Assembly: GCF_902499075.1 (NCBI RefSeq)
Contig: NZ_CABVPP010000031.1
Coordinates: forward strand, 1 to 64,000
DNA length: 64,000 nt
Direction: 5' to 3'
Source of the DNA: Burkholderia pseudomultivorans
GTDB taxonomy: Bacteria; Pseudomonadota; Gammaproteobacteria; Burkholderiales; Burkholderiaceae
Positions 32,736 to 43,295 of this stretch are shown here, one piece after another; the stretch's first letter is position 1; each line of letters starts with the position of its first letter. The notes beneath the pieces were generated by a model. That model did no database searches and was not told the origin of the DNA. It saw only the letters and a list, made by a program, of their open reading frames with translations. Made by a program: the position numbers and the translations under genes.

Positions 32736-34952
32736 TTACCGGGTGGAATTCTCGGAGTCGGAACCGCCGCCGGCGGGCGGGCGGGCCGTCGATGCTGCGC
32801 CTGCGGGCGCGGCGTCTCGAGGTGCGGCGCGCAATGCGACGCCGGCCGCGTCGCGCGTCTGCACGAATTCTTTCTCGAAATCGAAGGTCTTGCGGGCCGT
32901 GGACATCGCCATCACCACGTCGACGCCCGAGCCGGCATCCTTGAGCCAGAACCAGAGGCGCCGCTCGCGCACATAGAACATCGAGAAGATGCCGGCGACC
33001 AGCAGCAGGCTGCCAAGATACACCAGATTCTTGCCGGGTGCGCGCGTCAACTGAAATACCGAAGCTTGCACCTGCTTGAATGAGTCGAGCTGCAGATAGA
33101 CCGGCGAACCATACAAAAAGCTGTCGGACAGCGCGTTGATCGCGTTCTGCACGAAGCGGACCGTATCGTTGCTCCGCGGCGCGGCCGGCTCGCCGGCGCG
33201 TTCGCGGGCGATCTGCCAGACTTCCCACATCGAGCCTTCGAGCATGCGCAGCAGCAGGCTCGCGGCCTTCTCCTGTTCTTCCTTCGGCACCGACCGGTCG
33301 ATGAACGTCGCCACCGCCTGGAAGCCGCCGATCGGCTGGCCGTCCGCGCCGCGCCCGACGCTGTCGTCGCGTGCCGCAAAGAGGGTCAGCACCTTCGACG
33401 CGCTGTCCTGCAGGCGATCGCGCAGCGACGCATCGTTGGCCGGCAGCGAACGCTGCGCGAAGCGCGCAGCGGCTTCCGCGCGCACGGCCGGATCCTCGAG
33501 TGCCGCGCGCAGGCGCATCCATTCGCCGATCGAATCCTGGCTGTCGGCCGGGATCCGCATGTAGCGGAACGGATCGTTCGGGCTCGCGCGCACGCCCGCG
33601 AGGAACACGCGCTCGCCGTTCATGTCGACCGGCAGCATGTAGTTGTTGAATTCGCGCGCCTGGCCGTCCCTGCCGCGGATCTTGTACTGCACCGACGGGC
33701 CGATGTTGTGCAGCTGCATCGGCTTCGACGTCTTCGCACCCGAGCCGAGTCGCTCGTCGAACGCTTCCTTCAGCGACTCCGTCTTCGCGACGCCGCGCAC
33801 GTCCGGCTTGCCGTTCGCGTCCGCCATGTTCTCGACGTTGATCGCGCGGAAGTCGGAGAACTCGATCGTATCGCCGTCGGCGCCCGGCGCCTGCAGCGGC
33901 GCCGAACTGCCGATCGTGCCGTTCACCGGGAACGACTTCGCACTGTCGCCGGTCATCGGGTAGGCCGTCATCTGCATCTGCGAGCCGCCGTCCTGGAAGC
34001 TCGACTGGTAGATCGACACGCCCTTGTACGTGAACGGCTTGTTGACTTCGACGCGCGCCGGGATCTTCTGCCCCGTCTCGCGATCGATCACGACGATGTC
34101 GCTCGCGAACAGCTTCGGCATCCCGGTCGTGTAGTAGTCGACGATGAACTTGTTGAGCTGGATCGAGAACGGCAGGTCCTGGATCAGCGACCCGCTCGGC
34201 TGGTTCAGGATCGCGGTCGACACGAACTGGCCCTCGGGCACCCATGCATAGCCGCGGAACGTCGGGTTAGACGCGGACAGGCGGTGGTCGGGCGAGATCT
34301 CGCTGATCGTCGCGCTGGTGTTGACCGGGCTCTTGCCGAACATCCACATCTGAAACTTGATCGGCAGGTTGCTGTCCAGCAGGCCGCCGATACAGATCAC
34401 GACGATCGCGAGGTGCGCGGAAATGTAGCCCCACTTCGTCATCGCGCCGCGCTTCGCGGAGATCAGCGTCGCGCCGTCGTTCTCGCGCACGACGTGCTTG
34501 TAGCCGGCCTTCGTGACGAACGCGGCGAGCGTCGCCGTCGCGGCCGCGCGCGTGCCGGCGGCCGAGTATTCGGCCTTGTGGTGGAACGCCCGCAGGCTGC
34601 CTTCACGAACCTTGTCCTTCCAGCTCTTCGCGTCGGCGAGCATCTTCGGCGCGTTGCGGATCACGCACAGCGAGATCGACGCGACGAGGAAGATCAGGAT
34701 CAGCATGAACCACCACGCGCTGTACACGTTGTACAGGCCGAGCGAGCGGAAGATGTCGGCCCAGAACGGCCCGAACTGGTTCACGTAGTTCGGATACGGA
34801 TCGTCCTGGGTCAGGACCGTGCCGATGATGCTCGCGATCGACAGCACCACCAGCAGCGCGATCGCGAAACGCATCGAGCTGATCAGCTCGACAGCGCGCT
34901 TCGCTGCGCTTTGGCCCGACTTCGACTGCAACCCCGACGTGGTAACGCTCAT
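32736..34952 (-). CDS. resB: System II cytochrome c biogenesis protein ResB (Ccs1)
   Basis: A 738-residue membrane protein. Early TM segments (SMRFAIALLVVLSIASIIGTVL and a second near 75-95) and a further one around residue 165-190 surround a large periplasmic domain, with a final TM near 665-690 (KNLVYLGSLLLVAGIFSMFY). It acts with CcsB in haem delivery to periplasmic cytochromes c. It is directly downstream of the cytochrome c4 gene, a likely client. Burkholderia uses this two-protein system rather than the CcmA-H set. Confidence 0.92.
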   Translation of the reverse strand: MSVTTSGLQSKSGQSAAKRAVELISSMRFAIALLVVLSIASIIGTVLTQDDPYPNYVNQFGPFWADIFRSLGLYNVYSAWWFMLILIFLVASISLCVIRNAPKMLADAKSWKDKVREGSLRAFHHKAEYSAAGTRAAATATLAAFVTKAGYKHVVRENDGATLISAKRGAMTKWGYISAHLAIVVICIGGLLDSNLPIKFQMWMFGKSPVNTSATISEISPDHRLSASNPTFRGYAWVPEGQFVSTAILNQPSGSLIQDLPFSIQLNKFIVDYYTTGMPKLFASDIVVIDRETGQKIPARVEVNKPFTYKGVSIYQSSFQDGGSQMQMTAYPMTGDSAKSFPVNGTIGSSAPLQAPGADGDTIEFSDFRAINVENMADANGKPDVRGVAKTESLKEAFDERLGSGAKTSKPMQLHNIGPSVQYKIRGRDGQAREFNNYMLPVDMNGERVFLAGVRASPNDPFRYMRIPADSQDSIGEWMRLRAALEDPAVRAEAAARFAQRSLPANDASLRDRLQDSASKVLTLFAARDDSVGRGADGQPIGGFQAVATFIDRSVPKEEQEKAASLLLRMLEGSMWEVWQIARERAGEPAAPRSNDTVRFVQNAINALSDSFLYGSPVYLQLDSFKQVQASVFQLTRAPGKNLVYLGSLLLVAGIFSMFYVRERRLWFWLKDAGSGVDVVMAMSTARKTFDFEKEFVQTRDAAGVALRAAPRDAAPAGAASTARPPAGGGSDSENSTR

Positions 34953-35074
34953 TCAAACTCCGACTGACAACAAAAAAGGGCAAGGCAGCCGCAACGGCGC
35001 GGCGCCCCACCCTTTTCTTGTTCTGACTCCGGCCGCCGTTACGGCGCCCGGTCATTCCGTTCGCAACGGACCGC

Positions 35075-35731
35075 TCAATGCAGGCCGGCGATGTAATCCG
35101 CGACGGCCTTGATTTCGCTGTCCGACAGACGCGAGGCGATCTGATGCATCGCCTCGTTGTTGTTCCGCGCACCGACGCCCTGCTGGAACGCCGTCAGCTG
35201 GGCGACCGTATAGTCGGCCCACTGCCCCGACAGACGCGGATACTGGACGGGAATCCCCTGCCCCGTCGGCCCGTGGCAGCTCGCGCAGGCGGGCACGCCC
35301 TTGTCCGCGATGCCGCCGCGGTAGATCTTCTGGCCGATCGGCACGGTCGCCGCGTCGCGCGCGGTGCCGGGCTTGGCTGTCTGCGACCCGTAGTACGCGG
35401 CGACGTTGCGCATGTCGTCCGCGCTCAGCGCGCTCGCGAATCCGACCATCACCGCGTTGTTGCGCGCCGGCCCCTTCGCGCCCGGCTGCGCCTTGAAGTC
35501 GTTCAACTGCTTGACCAGATATTCGGGATGCTGGCCGGCGAGCTTCGGGAAACTGCCCGACGCGCTGTTGCCGTCGGCGCCGTGACACGACGCGCACACC
35601 TGCCCGGCAATCGCCTTGCCGCGGTCCAGATCCGGCTTCTTGGCCGCATCCGCCGCATTTGCCTCTGCTACAAAACCTACGAACCCTGCTGCAACCTGAA
35701 GCACCATCAGAGACTTGCACAGTCGATTCAT
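35075..35731 (-). CDS. Dihaem cytochrome c4
   Basis: A 218-residue periplasmic protein. A signal peptide ends near residue 27 (EANA). Two CASCH haem-attachment sites at about 46-50 and 149-153 sit in two homologous halves, with later Met residues as likely axial ligands, as in cytochrome c4. It shuttles electrons to terminal oxidases. The ATG at 35731 is preferred over a GTG two codons upstream, as the longer start gives no extra family match. It heads the block followed by resB and ccsB. Confidence 0.92.
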   Translation of the reverse strand: MNRLCKSLMVLQVAAGFVGFVAEANAADAAKKPDLDRGKAIAGQVCASCHGADGNSASGSFPKLAGQHPEYLVKQLNDFKAQPGAKGPARNNAVMVGFASALSADDMRNVAAYYGSQTAKPGTARDAATVPIGQKIYRGGIADKGVPACASCHGPTGQGIPVQYPRLSGQWADYTVAQLTAFQQGVGARNNNEAMHQIASRLSDSEIKAVADYIAGLH

Positions 35732-35945
35732 TCGCACACCCTGTTTCGTCTTGTGGGAATTTGAGGTTCTGCAAAAAACGACGGCGTTCAGTCTACCGCA
35801 GAAGCTGCATAAAAGCGCGCGACCGGCGCCCGGAGGGCTTCGGTAAAACCGCCGTATTGTACAATATCGCGCTGAAAGCCCCTGCGCCTATCGGGGCTAC
35901 CCCGCCTCCACCAAGCGGCTCGCGCCGCCCGTCCGTCCGGTTCCC

Positions 35946-36605
35946 ATGGCCTTTCTGCTCCATCAAGCCCGCTTCTACACGACCGTCAACCACCTGCGCG
36001 ACCTGCCGCCCACGGTGCAGCCGGAAATCGCGTTCGCGGGCCGCTCGAACGCCGGCAAGTCGACGGCGATCAACGTGCTGTGCAACCAGAAGCGGCTGGC
36101 GTTCGCGTCGAAGACGCCCGGCCGCACGCAGCACATCAACTACTTCTCCGTGGGTCCGGCCGCCGAGCCCGTCGCGAATCTCGTCGACCTGCCCGGCTAC
36201 GGCTACGCGGAAGTGCCGGGCGCCGCGAAGGCGCACTGGGAAATGCTGCTGTCGTCCTATCTGGCAACCCGCTCGCAGCTTTGCGGCCTGATCCTGATGA
36301 TGGATTCGCGCCGCCCGCTGACCGATCTCGATCGCCGGATGATCGAGTGGTTCGCGCCGACCGGCAAGCCGATCCATACGCTGCTGACGAAGTGCGACAA
36401 ATTGACGCGGCAGGAGAGCATCAACGCGCTGCGCACCACGCAAAAGGGGCTCGATGCGTATCGCGACCAGGGCGTGACCGGCAAGCTGACGGTCCAGCTG
36501 TTCTCGGCGCTGAAGCGCACCGGGCTCGACGAAGCCCATGCGCTGATCGAGAGCTGGGTGCGGCCGTCCGTCGCCGACGAAAAAAACGAGCCTGTAGCAC
36601 AATGA
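35946..36605 (+). CDS. engB: Ribosome biogenesis GTP-binding protein EngB (YihA/YsxC)
   Basis: A 219-residue GTPase. G1 is GRSNAGKST (about 32-40), G3 is [11 protein letters not shown]4 is TKCDK, and the Thr of G2 follows [11 protein letters not shown]. It assists late 50S subunit assembly. The ATG at 35946 gives [14 protein letters not shown], the family norm. The leader holds an AGCCCC/GGGGCT hairpin and a TTGTACAAT palindrome around 35857-35865, near a likely -10. It is transcribed away from the cytochrome c4 gene. Confidence 0.95.
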   Translation: MAFLLHQARFYTTVNHLRDLPPTVQPEIAFAGRSNAGKSTAINVLCNQKRLAFASKTPGRTQHINYFSVGPAAEPVANLVDLPGYGYAEVPGAAKAHWEMLLSSYLATRSQLCGLILMMDSRRPLTDLDRRMIEWFAPTGKPIHTLLTKCDKLTRQESINALRTTQKGLDAYRDQGVTGKLTVQLFSALKRTGLDEAHALIESWVRPSVADEKNEPVAQ

Positions 36606-36669
36606 TCGGGCAACGCGCGGCCGCAGCGGCTGTGCGCACCTGACGGCGCCTGCGATTCGGCCGGCTCAT

Positions 36670-36774
36670 AAAAAAACCCGCCGTCGAACGGCGGGTCAAA
36701 CAGCCTAATCGAATAACGACAGGCACCCGCTCAGGGAGGAGAAGCGGGGAGCATCACGCAACGCGTGGCGCTCG
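36670..36774 (-). ncRNA. Candidate trans-acting small RNA with anti-Shine-Dalgarno loop
   Basis: On the minus strand a complete sRNA gene layout is seen between two plus-strand genes. A TATGAT -10 element lies at 36786-36781. A predicted start near 36774 is followed by a CACGC-GTT-GCGTG hairpin, then a CCCGCT/AGCGGG hairpin whose 11-base loop contains CTCCTCC (complement of the ribosome binding site), and an unpaired linker. The end is a textbook terminator, ACCCGCCGT-TCG-ACGGCGGGT plus seven T. No protein frame fits. The start is inferred and the -35 is weak. The terminator faces the wrong way for engB, which is why an antisense-strand transcript is proposed. Confidence 0.6.
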
Positions 36775-36812
36775 ATCGCTATCATATACCAACGTTCCCG
36801 AAAATGACCTAA

Positions 36813-37856
<1,044 letters not shown>

Positions 37857-37887
37857 ACCGCGCTGCAGTAGGTCGTCCGAAAAAAAA

Positions 37888-37913
37888 CGGCGGAACACTT
37901 CGGTGTTCCGCCG
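37888..37913. terminator. Bidirectional terminator between hemB and dsbD
   Basis: A perfect 11-base stem, CGGCGGAACAC with GTGTTCCGCCG, has a TTCG tetraloop and is flanked by seven A and six T. It serves the convergent hemB and dsbD genes. Confidence 0.9.
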
Positions 37914-38000
37914 TTTTTTGTTGCCCGATGAACTTCCCGGGCCGGCTGGCGCCGTCCGGCGCCGATTCGGGTCGGCAGCGCCGCGCCGCCGGCAGCGCGG

Positions 38001-39851
38001 TTAGACCGTCGGCGCGGACGCGCGATCGAGGCTGCGCAGGAACGTGTCCGCGGCCTGGTAGCCGACCACGCGCGCAATCTCCTTGCCGTTGCGATCGAAG
38101 AAGATGATGCCCGGCGGCCCGAACAGGCCGAAACGCTTGAGCAGCGCCTGGTCGTCCGCGTTGTTCGCGGTGACGTCCGCGCGTACGAGGTGCAGTTGCG
38201 CGAGCCGCGCCCGGACGCGCGAATCGGTGAACGTCAGATGCTCCATCTCCTTGCAGCTCACGCACCAGTCCGCGTAGAAGTCGAGCATCACGGGCTGCGG
38301 CGAGGTCTTCAGCAGCGCATCGAGCTCGGCGCCCGAGCGCACCGCCGCGAACGCAGGCCCGTCATGCGCGGCGGGCCCGGCAACGGACGCGTCGCCGCCG
38401 GACGCCACCGTGCGCGACGCCAGCACCGCCAGCGGCTTGACCGGATCGGTCGAGCCCGCGGCCAGCCCGACCAGCAGCGTCGCGGCCCAGATCGCGAGCG
38501 CTGCGCCGAGACCGCGGCCGAGTCGGCGCCAGATCGTCGCGGCGCCTGCATTGGGCGTAAACAGTCCGAGCGCCGCGGCGGCGACGAGCAGCCACAACGC
38601 GGCCAGCACCATCTTCGCTGCGCCGCCGAGCACCGGCCACACGATCCACAACGCGGCGGCGAGCAGCACGATGCCGAAGAACACCTTCACGCCGTCCATC
38701 CACGTGCCCGCGCGCGGCAGCAGCGTGCCCGCGCCGACGCCGACCACCAGCAGCGGCACGCCGAGGCCGAGCCCCATCGCGAACAGCGCCGCGCCGCCGA
38801 GCAGCGCGTTGCCGGTGTGCGCAATGAACGCGAGCACCGCGAACAGCGGCGCCGTCATGCAGGCGCCGACCACCAGCGCCGACAGCGCGCCCATCGCCGC
38901 GACCGCCGCAAAATGGCCGCCCTGACGCGCGCTCGATGCCTCGGCCGCGCCGTTCTGCCAGCGCTGCGGCAACGCGATGTCCCTGCCCGAGATCAGCAAC
39001 ACCGCGAACACGGCGAGCAGCACGCCGAATGCGCCGAGCACCCACGGGTTCTGCAGCCATGCGCCGAGGCTCTGGCCGACCAGCGCCGCGGCCACGCCGA
39101 GCACCGTATAGACGAGCGCCATCCCGATCACGTAGGTCAGCGACAGCGCGAAGCCGCGCGCATGCGTCACGCGCGTGCCCTGGCCGACGATGATCGCGGA
39201 CACGATCGGAATCATCGGATACGAACAGGGCAGCAGGCTCAGCACGACGCCCGCGACGAAATACAGCGCGACGATCGTGAAGAAGCCGTGCCCTTCGAGC
39301 AGCGACTGCGCGAAATCGGCGCTCGTGACCTTGTCGAACCAGCTGCCGCCGGCCGCCGTGTCGCCGGGCGCCGCGGCGGTTGCGCCCAGCGCGGCGCCGT
39401 CGACCTTCACGACGTGCTCGGCGGGCGGATAGCAGATCCCCTCGTCCGCGCATCCCTGCGACGTCACCGCGAGCTCGAACGGCCCCGCCGCCTGCTTGAC
39501 GGGCACGTGGATCACGAGCTCGCCGCGATAGGTCTCGACGTTCTTCTGGAAGGTCTGGTCGAACTTCACGTGGCCGGCCGGCAGCTGCGGCTCGCCGAGC
39601 GTCGCCTGCCCGCTCTTCACGGCGAACGCGAAGCGCTCGCGGTACAGGTAATAGCCGTCCGCGACCTTGAAGCGGACATCGACCTGCCCGGGCGACTCGC
39701 TCGCGCTGAACTTGAACGCGACCGACGGATCGAGGAAATCGTCGGCCGCGCGCGCGGCCGACATGCCGCCGAGCACGAGCACGAACGACAACAGGACTGC
39801 AAGGAACCGCAGCGCGCGCACGCGCACGGGAAGCGCCATACCGTTAAACAT
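38001..39851 (-). CDS. dsbD: Thiol:disulfide interchange protein DsbD
   Basis: A 616-residue inner-membrane reductant conduit. After a signal peptide the periplasmic N-domain has the Cys pair in SQGCADEGICYPP, the eight-TM middle domain has LLPCSYPMIP and GACMTAPLF cysteines, and the C-terminal thioredoxin domain has ADWCVSCKEME. Electrons from cytosolic thioredoxin pass through these pairs to periplasmic DsbC-type proteins and cytochrome maturation. The ATG at 39851 overlaps cutA by 8 bases; a second ATG at 39839 (MALPVRVRALRF) is an equally good signal-peptide start. Confidence 0.93.
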   Translation of the reverse strand: MFNGMALPVRVRALRFLAVLLSFVLVLGGMSAARAADDFLDPSVAFKFSASESPGQVDVRFKVADGYYLYRERFAFAVKSGQATLGEPQLPAGHVKFDQTFQKNVETYRGELVIHVPVKQAAGPFELAVTSQGCADEGICYPPAEHVVKVDGAALGATAAAPGDTAAGGSWFDKVTSADFAQSLLEGHGFFTIVALYFVAGVVLSLLPCSYPMIPIVSAIIVGQGTRVTHARGFALSLTYVIGMALVYTVLGVAAALVGQSLGAWLQNPWVLGAFGVLLAVFAVLLISGRDIALPQRWQNGAAEASSARQGGHFAAVAAMGALSALVVGACMTAPLFAVLAFIAHTGNALLGGAALFAMGLGLGVPLLVVGVGAGTLLPRAGTWMDGVKVFFGIVLLAAALWIVWPVLGGAAKMVLAALWLLVAAAALGLFTPNAGAATIWRRLGRGLGAALAIWAATLLVGLAAGSTDPVKPLAVLASRTVASGGDASVAGPAAHDGPAFAAVRSGAELDALLKTSPQPVMLDFYADWCVSCKEMEHLTFTDSRVRARLAQLHLVRADVTANNADDQALLKRFGLFGPPGIIFFDRNGKEIARVVGYQAADTFLRSLDRASAPTV

Positions 39852-40170
39852 GAAATAGACGTTGAGTTTCGCTGGTCACCCACTGGCCGTATGCCGGCGA
39901 TGCCGTCGCCTGCCACGACACGATTTCGGGCGTCTCGTACGGATGATGCGCGAGAATAAATCGCTCCAGTTCGAGCGCCCGCACGGCGCTCGTCTTGAAC
40001 AGCAACTGGATCTCGTCGGCCGTCTCGACCTTGCCCTGCCAGTGATAGCGCGACTTGATCGCGCCGAGTTCCGACACGCACGCGGCAAGCCGCGCGTCGA
40101 GCGCACCGTCGGCGAGCGCCGCGGCCGTCGCCGCATCAGGCACCGTCGTCAGCATCAGCACCACCACCAT
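39844..40170 (-). CDS. cutA: Divalent-cation tolerance protein CutA
   Basis: A 108-residue trimeric ferredoxin-fold protein. Family residues are seen in LAACVSELGAIKSRYHWQGKVETADEIQLLFKT and the YETPEIVSW motif near the end. The physiological role is uncertain, with links to copper tolerance in E. coli. The gene overlaps dsbD and has an AGGAGGG ribosome binding site before the ATG. The cutA-dsbD pairing is common in proteobacteria. Confidence 0.93.
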   Translation of the reverse strand: MVVVLMLTTVPDAATAAALADGALDARLAACVSELGAIKSRYHWQGKVETADEIQLLFKTSAVRALELERFILAHHPYETPEIVSWQATASPAYGQWVTSETQRLFHV

Positions 40171-40233
40171 ACGCGCCCTCCTGGTTCATTGGCCGGCTTT
40201 GCGCCGGCACGGACCGACCGTGAGGACAGCGCA

Positions 40234-40298
40234 CGCCAGTCGCCCACGCTGGTCGCCCACGCCGGTCGCCCACGCTGGTCGCCCACGCTGGTCGCCCC
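40234..40298. repeat. 13-base tandem repeat, five copies
   Basis: Five head-to-tail copies of CGCTGGTCGCCCA (consensus) run without gaps. Copies 2 and 4 are identical and copies 1, 3 and 5 differ by 1-2 bases. It lies in the 261-base gap between cutA and rplQ, outside any gene. Such arrays vary in copy number by slippage and can serve as strain markers. No protein or regulatory meaning is evident. Confidence 0.9.
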
Positions 40299-40378
40299 GT
40301 ATCGTATCGCAGCCCGCGCGGTGCTGCCGGCGGCCACCTGCGACAATCGATCGCAGCCTGCGCCCGCCGCAAAAACAA

Positions 40379-40406
40379 AAAGGGCCAAGCAATCGCTCAG
40401 CCCTTT
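40379..40406 (-). terminator. Rho-independent terminator of the alpha/spc ribosomal operon
   Basis: AAAGGGC pairs with GCCCTTT, with a few more inner pairs (AGC/GCT) after a small internal loop. On the minus strand it is followed by TTTTTGTTTTTG. It lies about 25 bases past the rplQ stop. Confidence 0.75.
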
Positions 40407-40431
40407 CCGGTTACTGCCCCATGCGCAAAGC

Positions 40432-40827
40432 TTATTCAGCTTCTTGCACGTTTTCCGTTTCGTCGACTTCCGGACGATCCAGCAGCTCGACCAGTGCCAT
40501 CGGTGCGTTATCGCCGACGCGGAAGCCGAACTTCAGGATGCGCAGGTAGCCGCCCGGACGGTTCGCGAAACGCGGACCGAGCACGTCGAACAGCTTCGCC
40601 ACCGAATCACGATCGCGCAGGCGGTTGAACGCCAGGCGACGGTTTGCGAGCGACGGCTTCTTGCCGAGCGTGATCAGCGGCTCGACGACCTTACGGAGTT
40701 CCTTCGCCTTCGGCAGCGTCGTCTTGATGACTTCGTGCTCGATCAGCGAGTTGGACATGTTACGGAGCATAGCCAGACGGTGGCTGCTCGTGCGGTTCAG
40801 TTTCCGCAGACCATGACGATGGCGCAT
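40432..40827 (-). CDS. rplQ: 50S ribosomal protein L17
   Basis: A 131-residue protein beginning [17 protein letters not shown], the L17 signature, with a short acidic tail. It sits near the exit tunnel of the 50S subunit. It is the last gene of the alpha operon, 158 bases after rpoA, and is followed by a terminator. Confidence 0.98.
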   Translation of the reverse strand: MRHRHGLRKLNRTSSHRLAMLRNMSNSLIEHEVIKTTLPKAKELRKVVEPLITLGKKPSLANRRLAFNRLRDRDSVAKLFDVLGPRFANRPGGYLRILKFGFRVGDNAPMALVELLDRPEVDETENVQEAE

Positions 40828-40985
40828 TTCAGTTTCCTTGATTCAAAGTTTTGATCCAGCTCTTCTATCGCACCCGAAGGGGAGCACGGGCCGGTAACGA
40901 AAAAAAGCAAGATGCGGATTTTAAAGGAAAATCCGCATCTTTGCCAACTTCAGCGACTACCGCTACAACCGGACGACAGGCGCGC

Positions 40986-41963
40986 TTACTTGTCGAGGCC
41001 GGCCGGCGGCCAGTTCTCGAGCTTCATGCCCAGCGTGAGACCGCGCGAAGCGAGGACTTCCTTGATCTCGTTGAGCGACTTGCGACCGAGGTTCGGCGTC
41101 TTCAGCAGCTCGTTTTCCGTGCGCTGGATCAGGTCGCCGATGTAGTAGATGTTCTCGGCCTTCAGGCAGTTCGCCGAACGGACCGTCAGCTCGAGATCGT
41201 CCACCGGACGCAGCAGGATCGGATCGATCTGCGGTGCGCGCGACGGTGCCTCGGCAGCCGTTTCCGTGCCTTCCAGCGCCGCGAACACGGACAGCTGGTC
41301 GACCAGGATGCGGGCCGACTGACGGATCGCTTCTTCCGGCGTGATCACGCCGCTCGTCTCGATGTTCATCACGAGCTTGTCGAGGTCGGTACGCTGCTCG
41401 ACACGTGCGCTTTCGACTGCATAGCTCACGCGGCGAACCGGCGAGAACGACGCGTCCAGCACGATGCGGCCGATGATCTTGGCCGTGTCTTCGCCGTAGC
41501 GACGCACGTTGCCCGGCACATAGCCGCGGCCCTTCTCGATCTTGATCTGAACGTCGAGCTTGCCGCCCTTCGACAGATGCGCGATCACGTGATTCGGGTT
41601 GATGACTTCGCAATCATGAGCCAGCTCGATATCGCCGGCCGTGACGACGCCTTCACCTTCCTTGCGCAGGGTCACCGTCACTTCGTCGCGGTTATGCAGC
41701 TTGAACACCACGCCCTTCAGGTTCAGCAGCAGGTTGACGACGTCCTCTTGCACACCATCAAGCGTCGAATACTCGTGCACCACGCCCGCGATCGTGACTT
41801 CGGTCGGCGCGTAGCCAACCATCGACGACAGCAGCACGCGGCGGAGCGCATTGCCCAAGGTATGGCCGTAGCCACGCTCGAACGGCTCCATGACCACCTT
41901 CGCATGGTTCTCGCCCAGCGATTCCACGGCGATGATCTTGGGTTTCAACAAACTGGTTTGCAT
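40986..41963 (-). CDS. rpoA: DNA-directed RNA polymerase alpha subunit
   Basis: A 325-residue protein. The N-terminal domain (to about 230) dimerises and nucleates beta and beta' assembly ([34 protein letters not shown]). A flexible linker leads to the C-terminal domain with [21 protein letters not shown] and [12 protein letters not shown], which contacts UP elements and activators. It lies in the alpha operon between rpsD and rplQ, with a strong hairpin in the 124-base gap after rpsD. Confidence 0.98.
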   Translation of the reverse strand: MQTSLLKPKIIAVESLGENHAKVVMEPFERGYGHTLGNALRRVLLSSMVGYAPTEVTIAGVVHEYSTLDGVQEDVVNLLLNLKGVVFKLHNRDEVTVTLRKEGEGVVTAGDIELAHDCEVINPNHVIAHLSKGGKLDVQIKIEKGRGYVPGNVRRYGEDTAKIIGRIVLDASFSPVRRVSYAVESARVEQRTDLDKLVMNIETSGVITPEEAIRQSARILVDQLSVFAALEGTETAAEAPSRAPQIDPILLRPVDDLELTVRSANCLKAENIYYIGDLIQRTENELLKTPNLGRKSLNEIKEVLASRGLTLGMKLENWPPAGLDK

Positions 41964-42034
41964 AGGTTTTCCTTTTCAATACCCTCGGCTCGTTACACCG
42001 ATAAGGCTGACCGGTAACACCCTGAAAATAAACA

Positions 42035-42076
42035 GCCGAGGTCACCCCTTGCTGCACGCAATCGGGGTACCTCGGC
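42035..42076 (-). other. Attenuator-like hairpin between rpsD and rpoA
   Basis: GCCGAGGTCACCCC (42035-42048) pairs with GGGGTACCTCGGC (42064-42076) along 13 base pairs with one bulged base and a 15-base loop. On the minus strand it is followed by TGTTTATTTTC, so it resembles a leaky terminator or RNA processing site between rpsD and rpoA. Confidence 0.55.
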
Positions 42077-42087
42077 CGTCAATCGGA

Positions 42088-42711
42088 TTAACGCGAATAC
42101 AATTCGACGATCAGGCTTTCGTTGATGTCGCCGGCGATGTCGGCGCGCTCCGGCACTTGCTTGAACGTACCTTCGAACTTCTTCGCATCGACTGCAACCC
42201 AGCTCGGCATGCCGCCTTGCTCGGCCAGCGACAGCGCTTCGACGATACGCGCCTGCTTCTTCGCCTTTTCGCGGATCGCAATCACGTCGCCTGCCTTCAC
42301 TTGCTGCGACGGCACGTTCGCGACGATGCCGTTCACCGTGATCGACTTGTGGCTGACGAGCTGACGCGCTTCAGCGCGGGTCGAGCCGAAGCCCATGCGA
42401 TACACGACGTTGTCGAGGCGCGACTCGAGCAGTTGCAGCAGGTTTTCACCCGTGTTGCCCTTGCGGCGGTCGGCTTCAGCGAAGTAGCGGCGGAACTGAC
42501 GCTCCAGCACACCGTAGATGCGCTTGACCTTTTGCTTTTCACGAAGCTGCGTACCGTAGTCGGACGTACGTGCGCCCGAGGTACGGCCGTGCTGGCCCGG
42601 CTTGCTGTCGAGCTTGCACTTGTCGGCGAGCGAGCGGCGTGCGCTCTTCAGGAACAGGTCGGTGCCTTCACGGCGGGACAGCTTGGCCTTGGGGCCGATA
42701 TAACGTGCCAC
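42088..42711 (-). CDS. rpsD: 30S ribosomal protein S4
   Basis: A 207-residue primary 16S rRNA-binding protein, also a translational regulator of the alpha operon in E. coli. The start is the GTG at 42711 (M)[15 protein letters not shown], with AAGGA eight bases ahead; an earlier ATG would add six residues that other S4 proteins lack. The S4 RNA-binding domain lies around 97-160 ([27 protein letters not shown]). Confidence 0.97.
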   Translation of the reverse strand: MARYIGPKAKLSRREGTDLFLKSARRSLADKCKLDSKPGQHGRTSGARTSDYGTQLREKQKVKRIYGVLERQFRRYFAEADRRKGNTGENLLQLLESRLDNVVYRMGFGSTRAEARQLVSHKSITVNGIVANVPSQQVKAGDVIAIREKAKKQARIVEALSLAEQGGMPSWVAVDAKKFEGTFKQVPERADIAGDINESLIVELYSR

Positions 42712-42865
42712 GTTGCATTCCTTTATCAATCAGTCACGCGGATCGGGATCCGCGCTAGTTCGCGCCCTTTGGGGCGAACGGTGGGCTTAGTCAATCAAAA
42801 AAGCAACGCCCGTCGACGCTGTGCGGCGACAGGCAATGTGCCAGCACGAACGTGCCAGCACATCC

Positions 42866-43267
42866 TTAGATACGACGACGCTTCGGCGGACGGCAGCCGT
42901 TGTGCGGAATCGGGGTGACGTCCGAAATCGCGGTGATCTTGATGCCGAGGCCGTGCAGTGCGCGCACTGCCGACTCGCGACCCGGGCCCGGGCCCTTGAT
43001 CCGCACTTCCAGATTCTTCACGCCATATTCCATCGCGACGCGGCCGGCCGATTCGGCAGCAACCTGAGCAGCGAACGGCGTCGATTTGCGCGAGCCCTTG
43101 AAGCCCTGGCCGCCCGACGTCGCCCATGCCAGTGCGTTGCCTTGGCGATCGGTGATCGTGATGATCGTGTTGTTGAACGACGCGTGAACGTGAACCACGC
43201 CTTCAGCGACGTTCTTCTTAACCTTCTTGCGAACGCGTTGCGCCGCGGTGTTCGAAGCCTTAGCCAT
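42866..43267 (-). CDS. rpsK: 30S ribosomal protein S11
   Basis: A 133-residue platform protein of the small subunit. [22 protein letters not shown] and the basic C-terminus [15 protein letters not shown] are the S11 hallmarks. It lies between rpsM and rpsD in the alpha operon. Confidence 0.98.
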
Positions 43268-43295
43268 TACGTTTTCCTGTAACTGTCAGTTCCGC

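Noticed and set aside
40234-40298. CRISPR-like array before rplQ
   Set aside because: The 13-base units are directly adjacent with no spacers and no cas genes are near, so it is a simple tandem repeat.
39862-40854. Plus-strand frame covering cutA to rplQ
   Set aside because: Opposite cutA and rplQ and across the VNTR; no start signal or family match.
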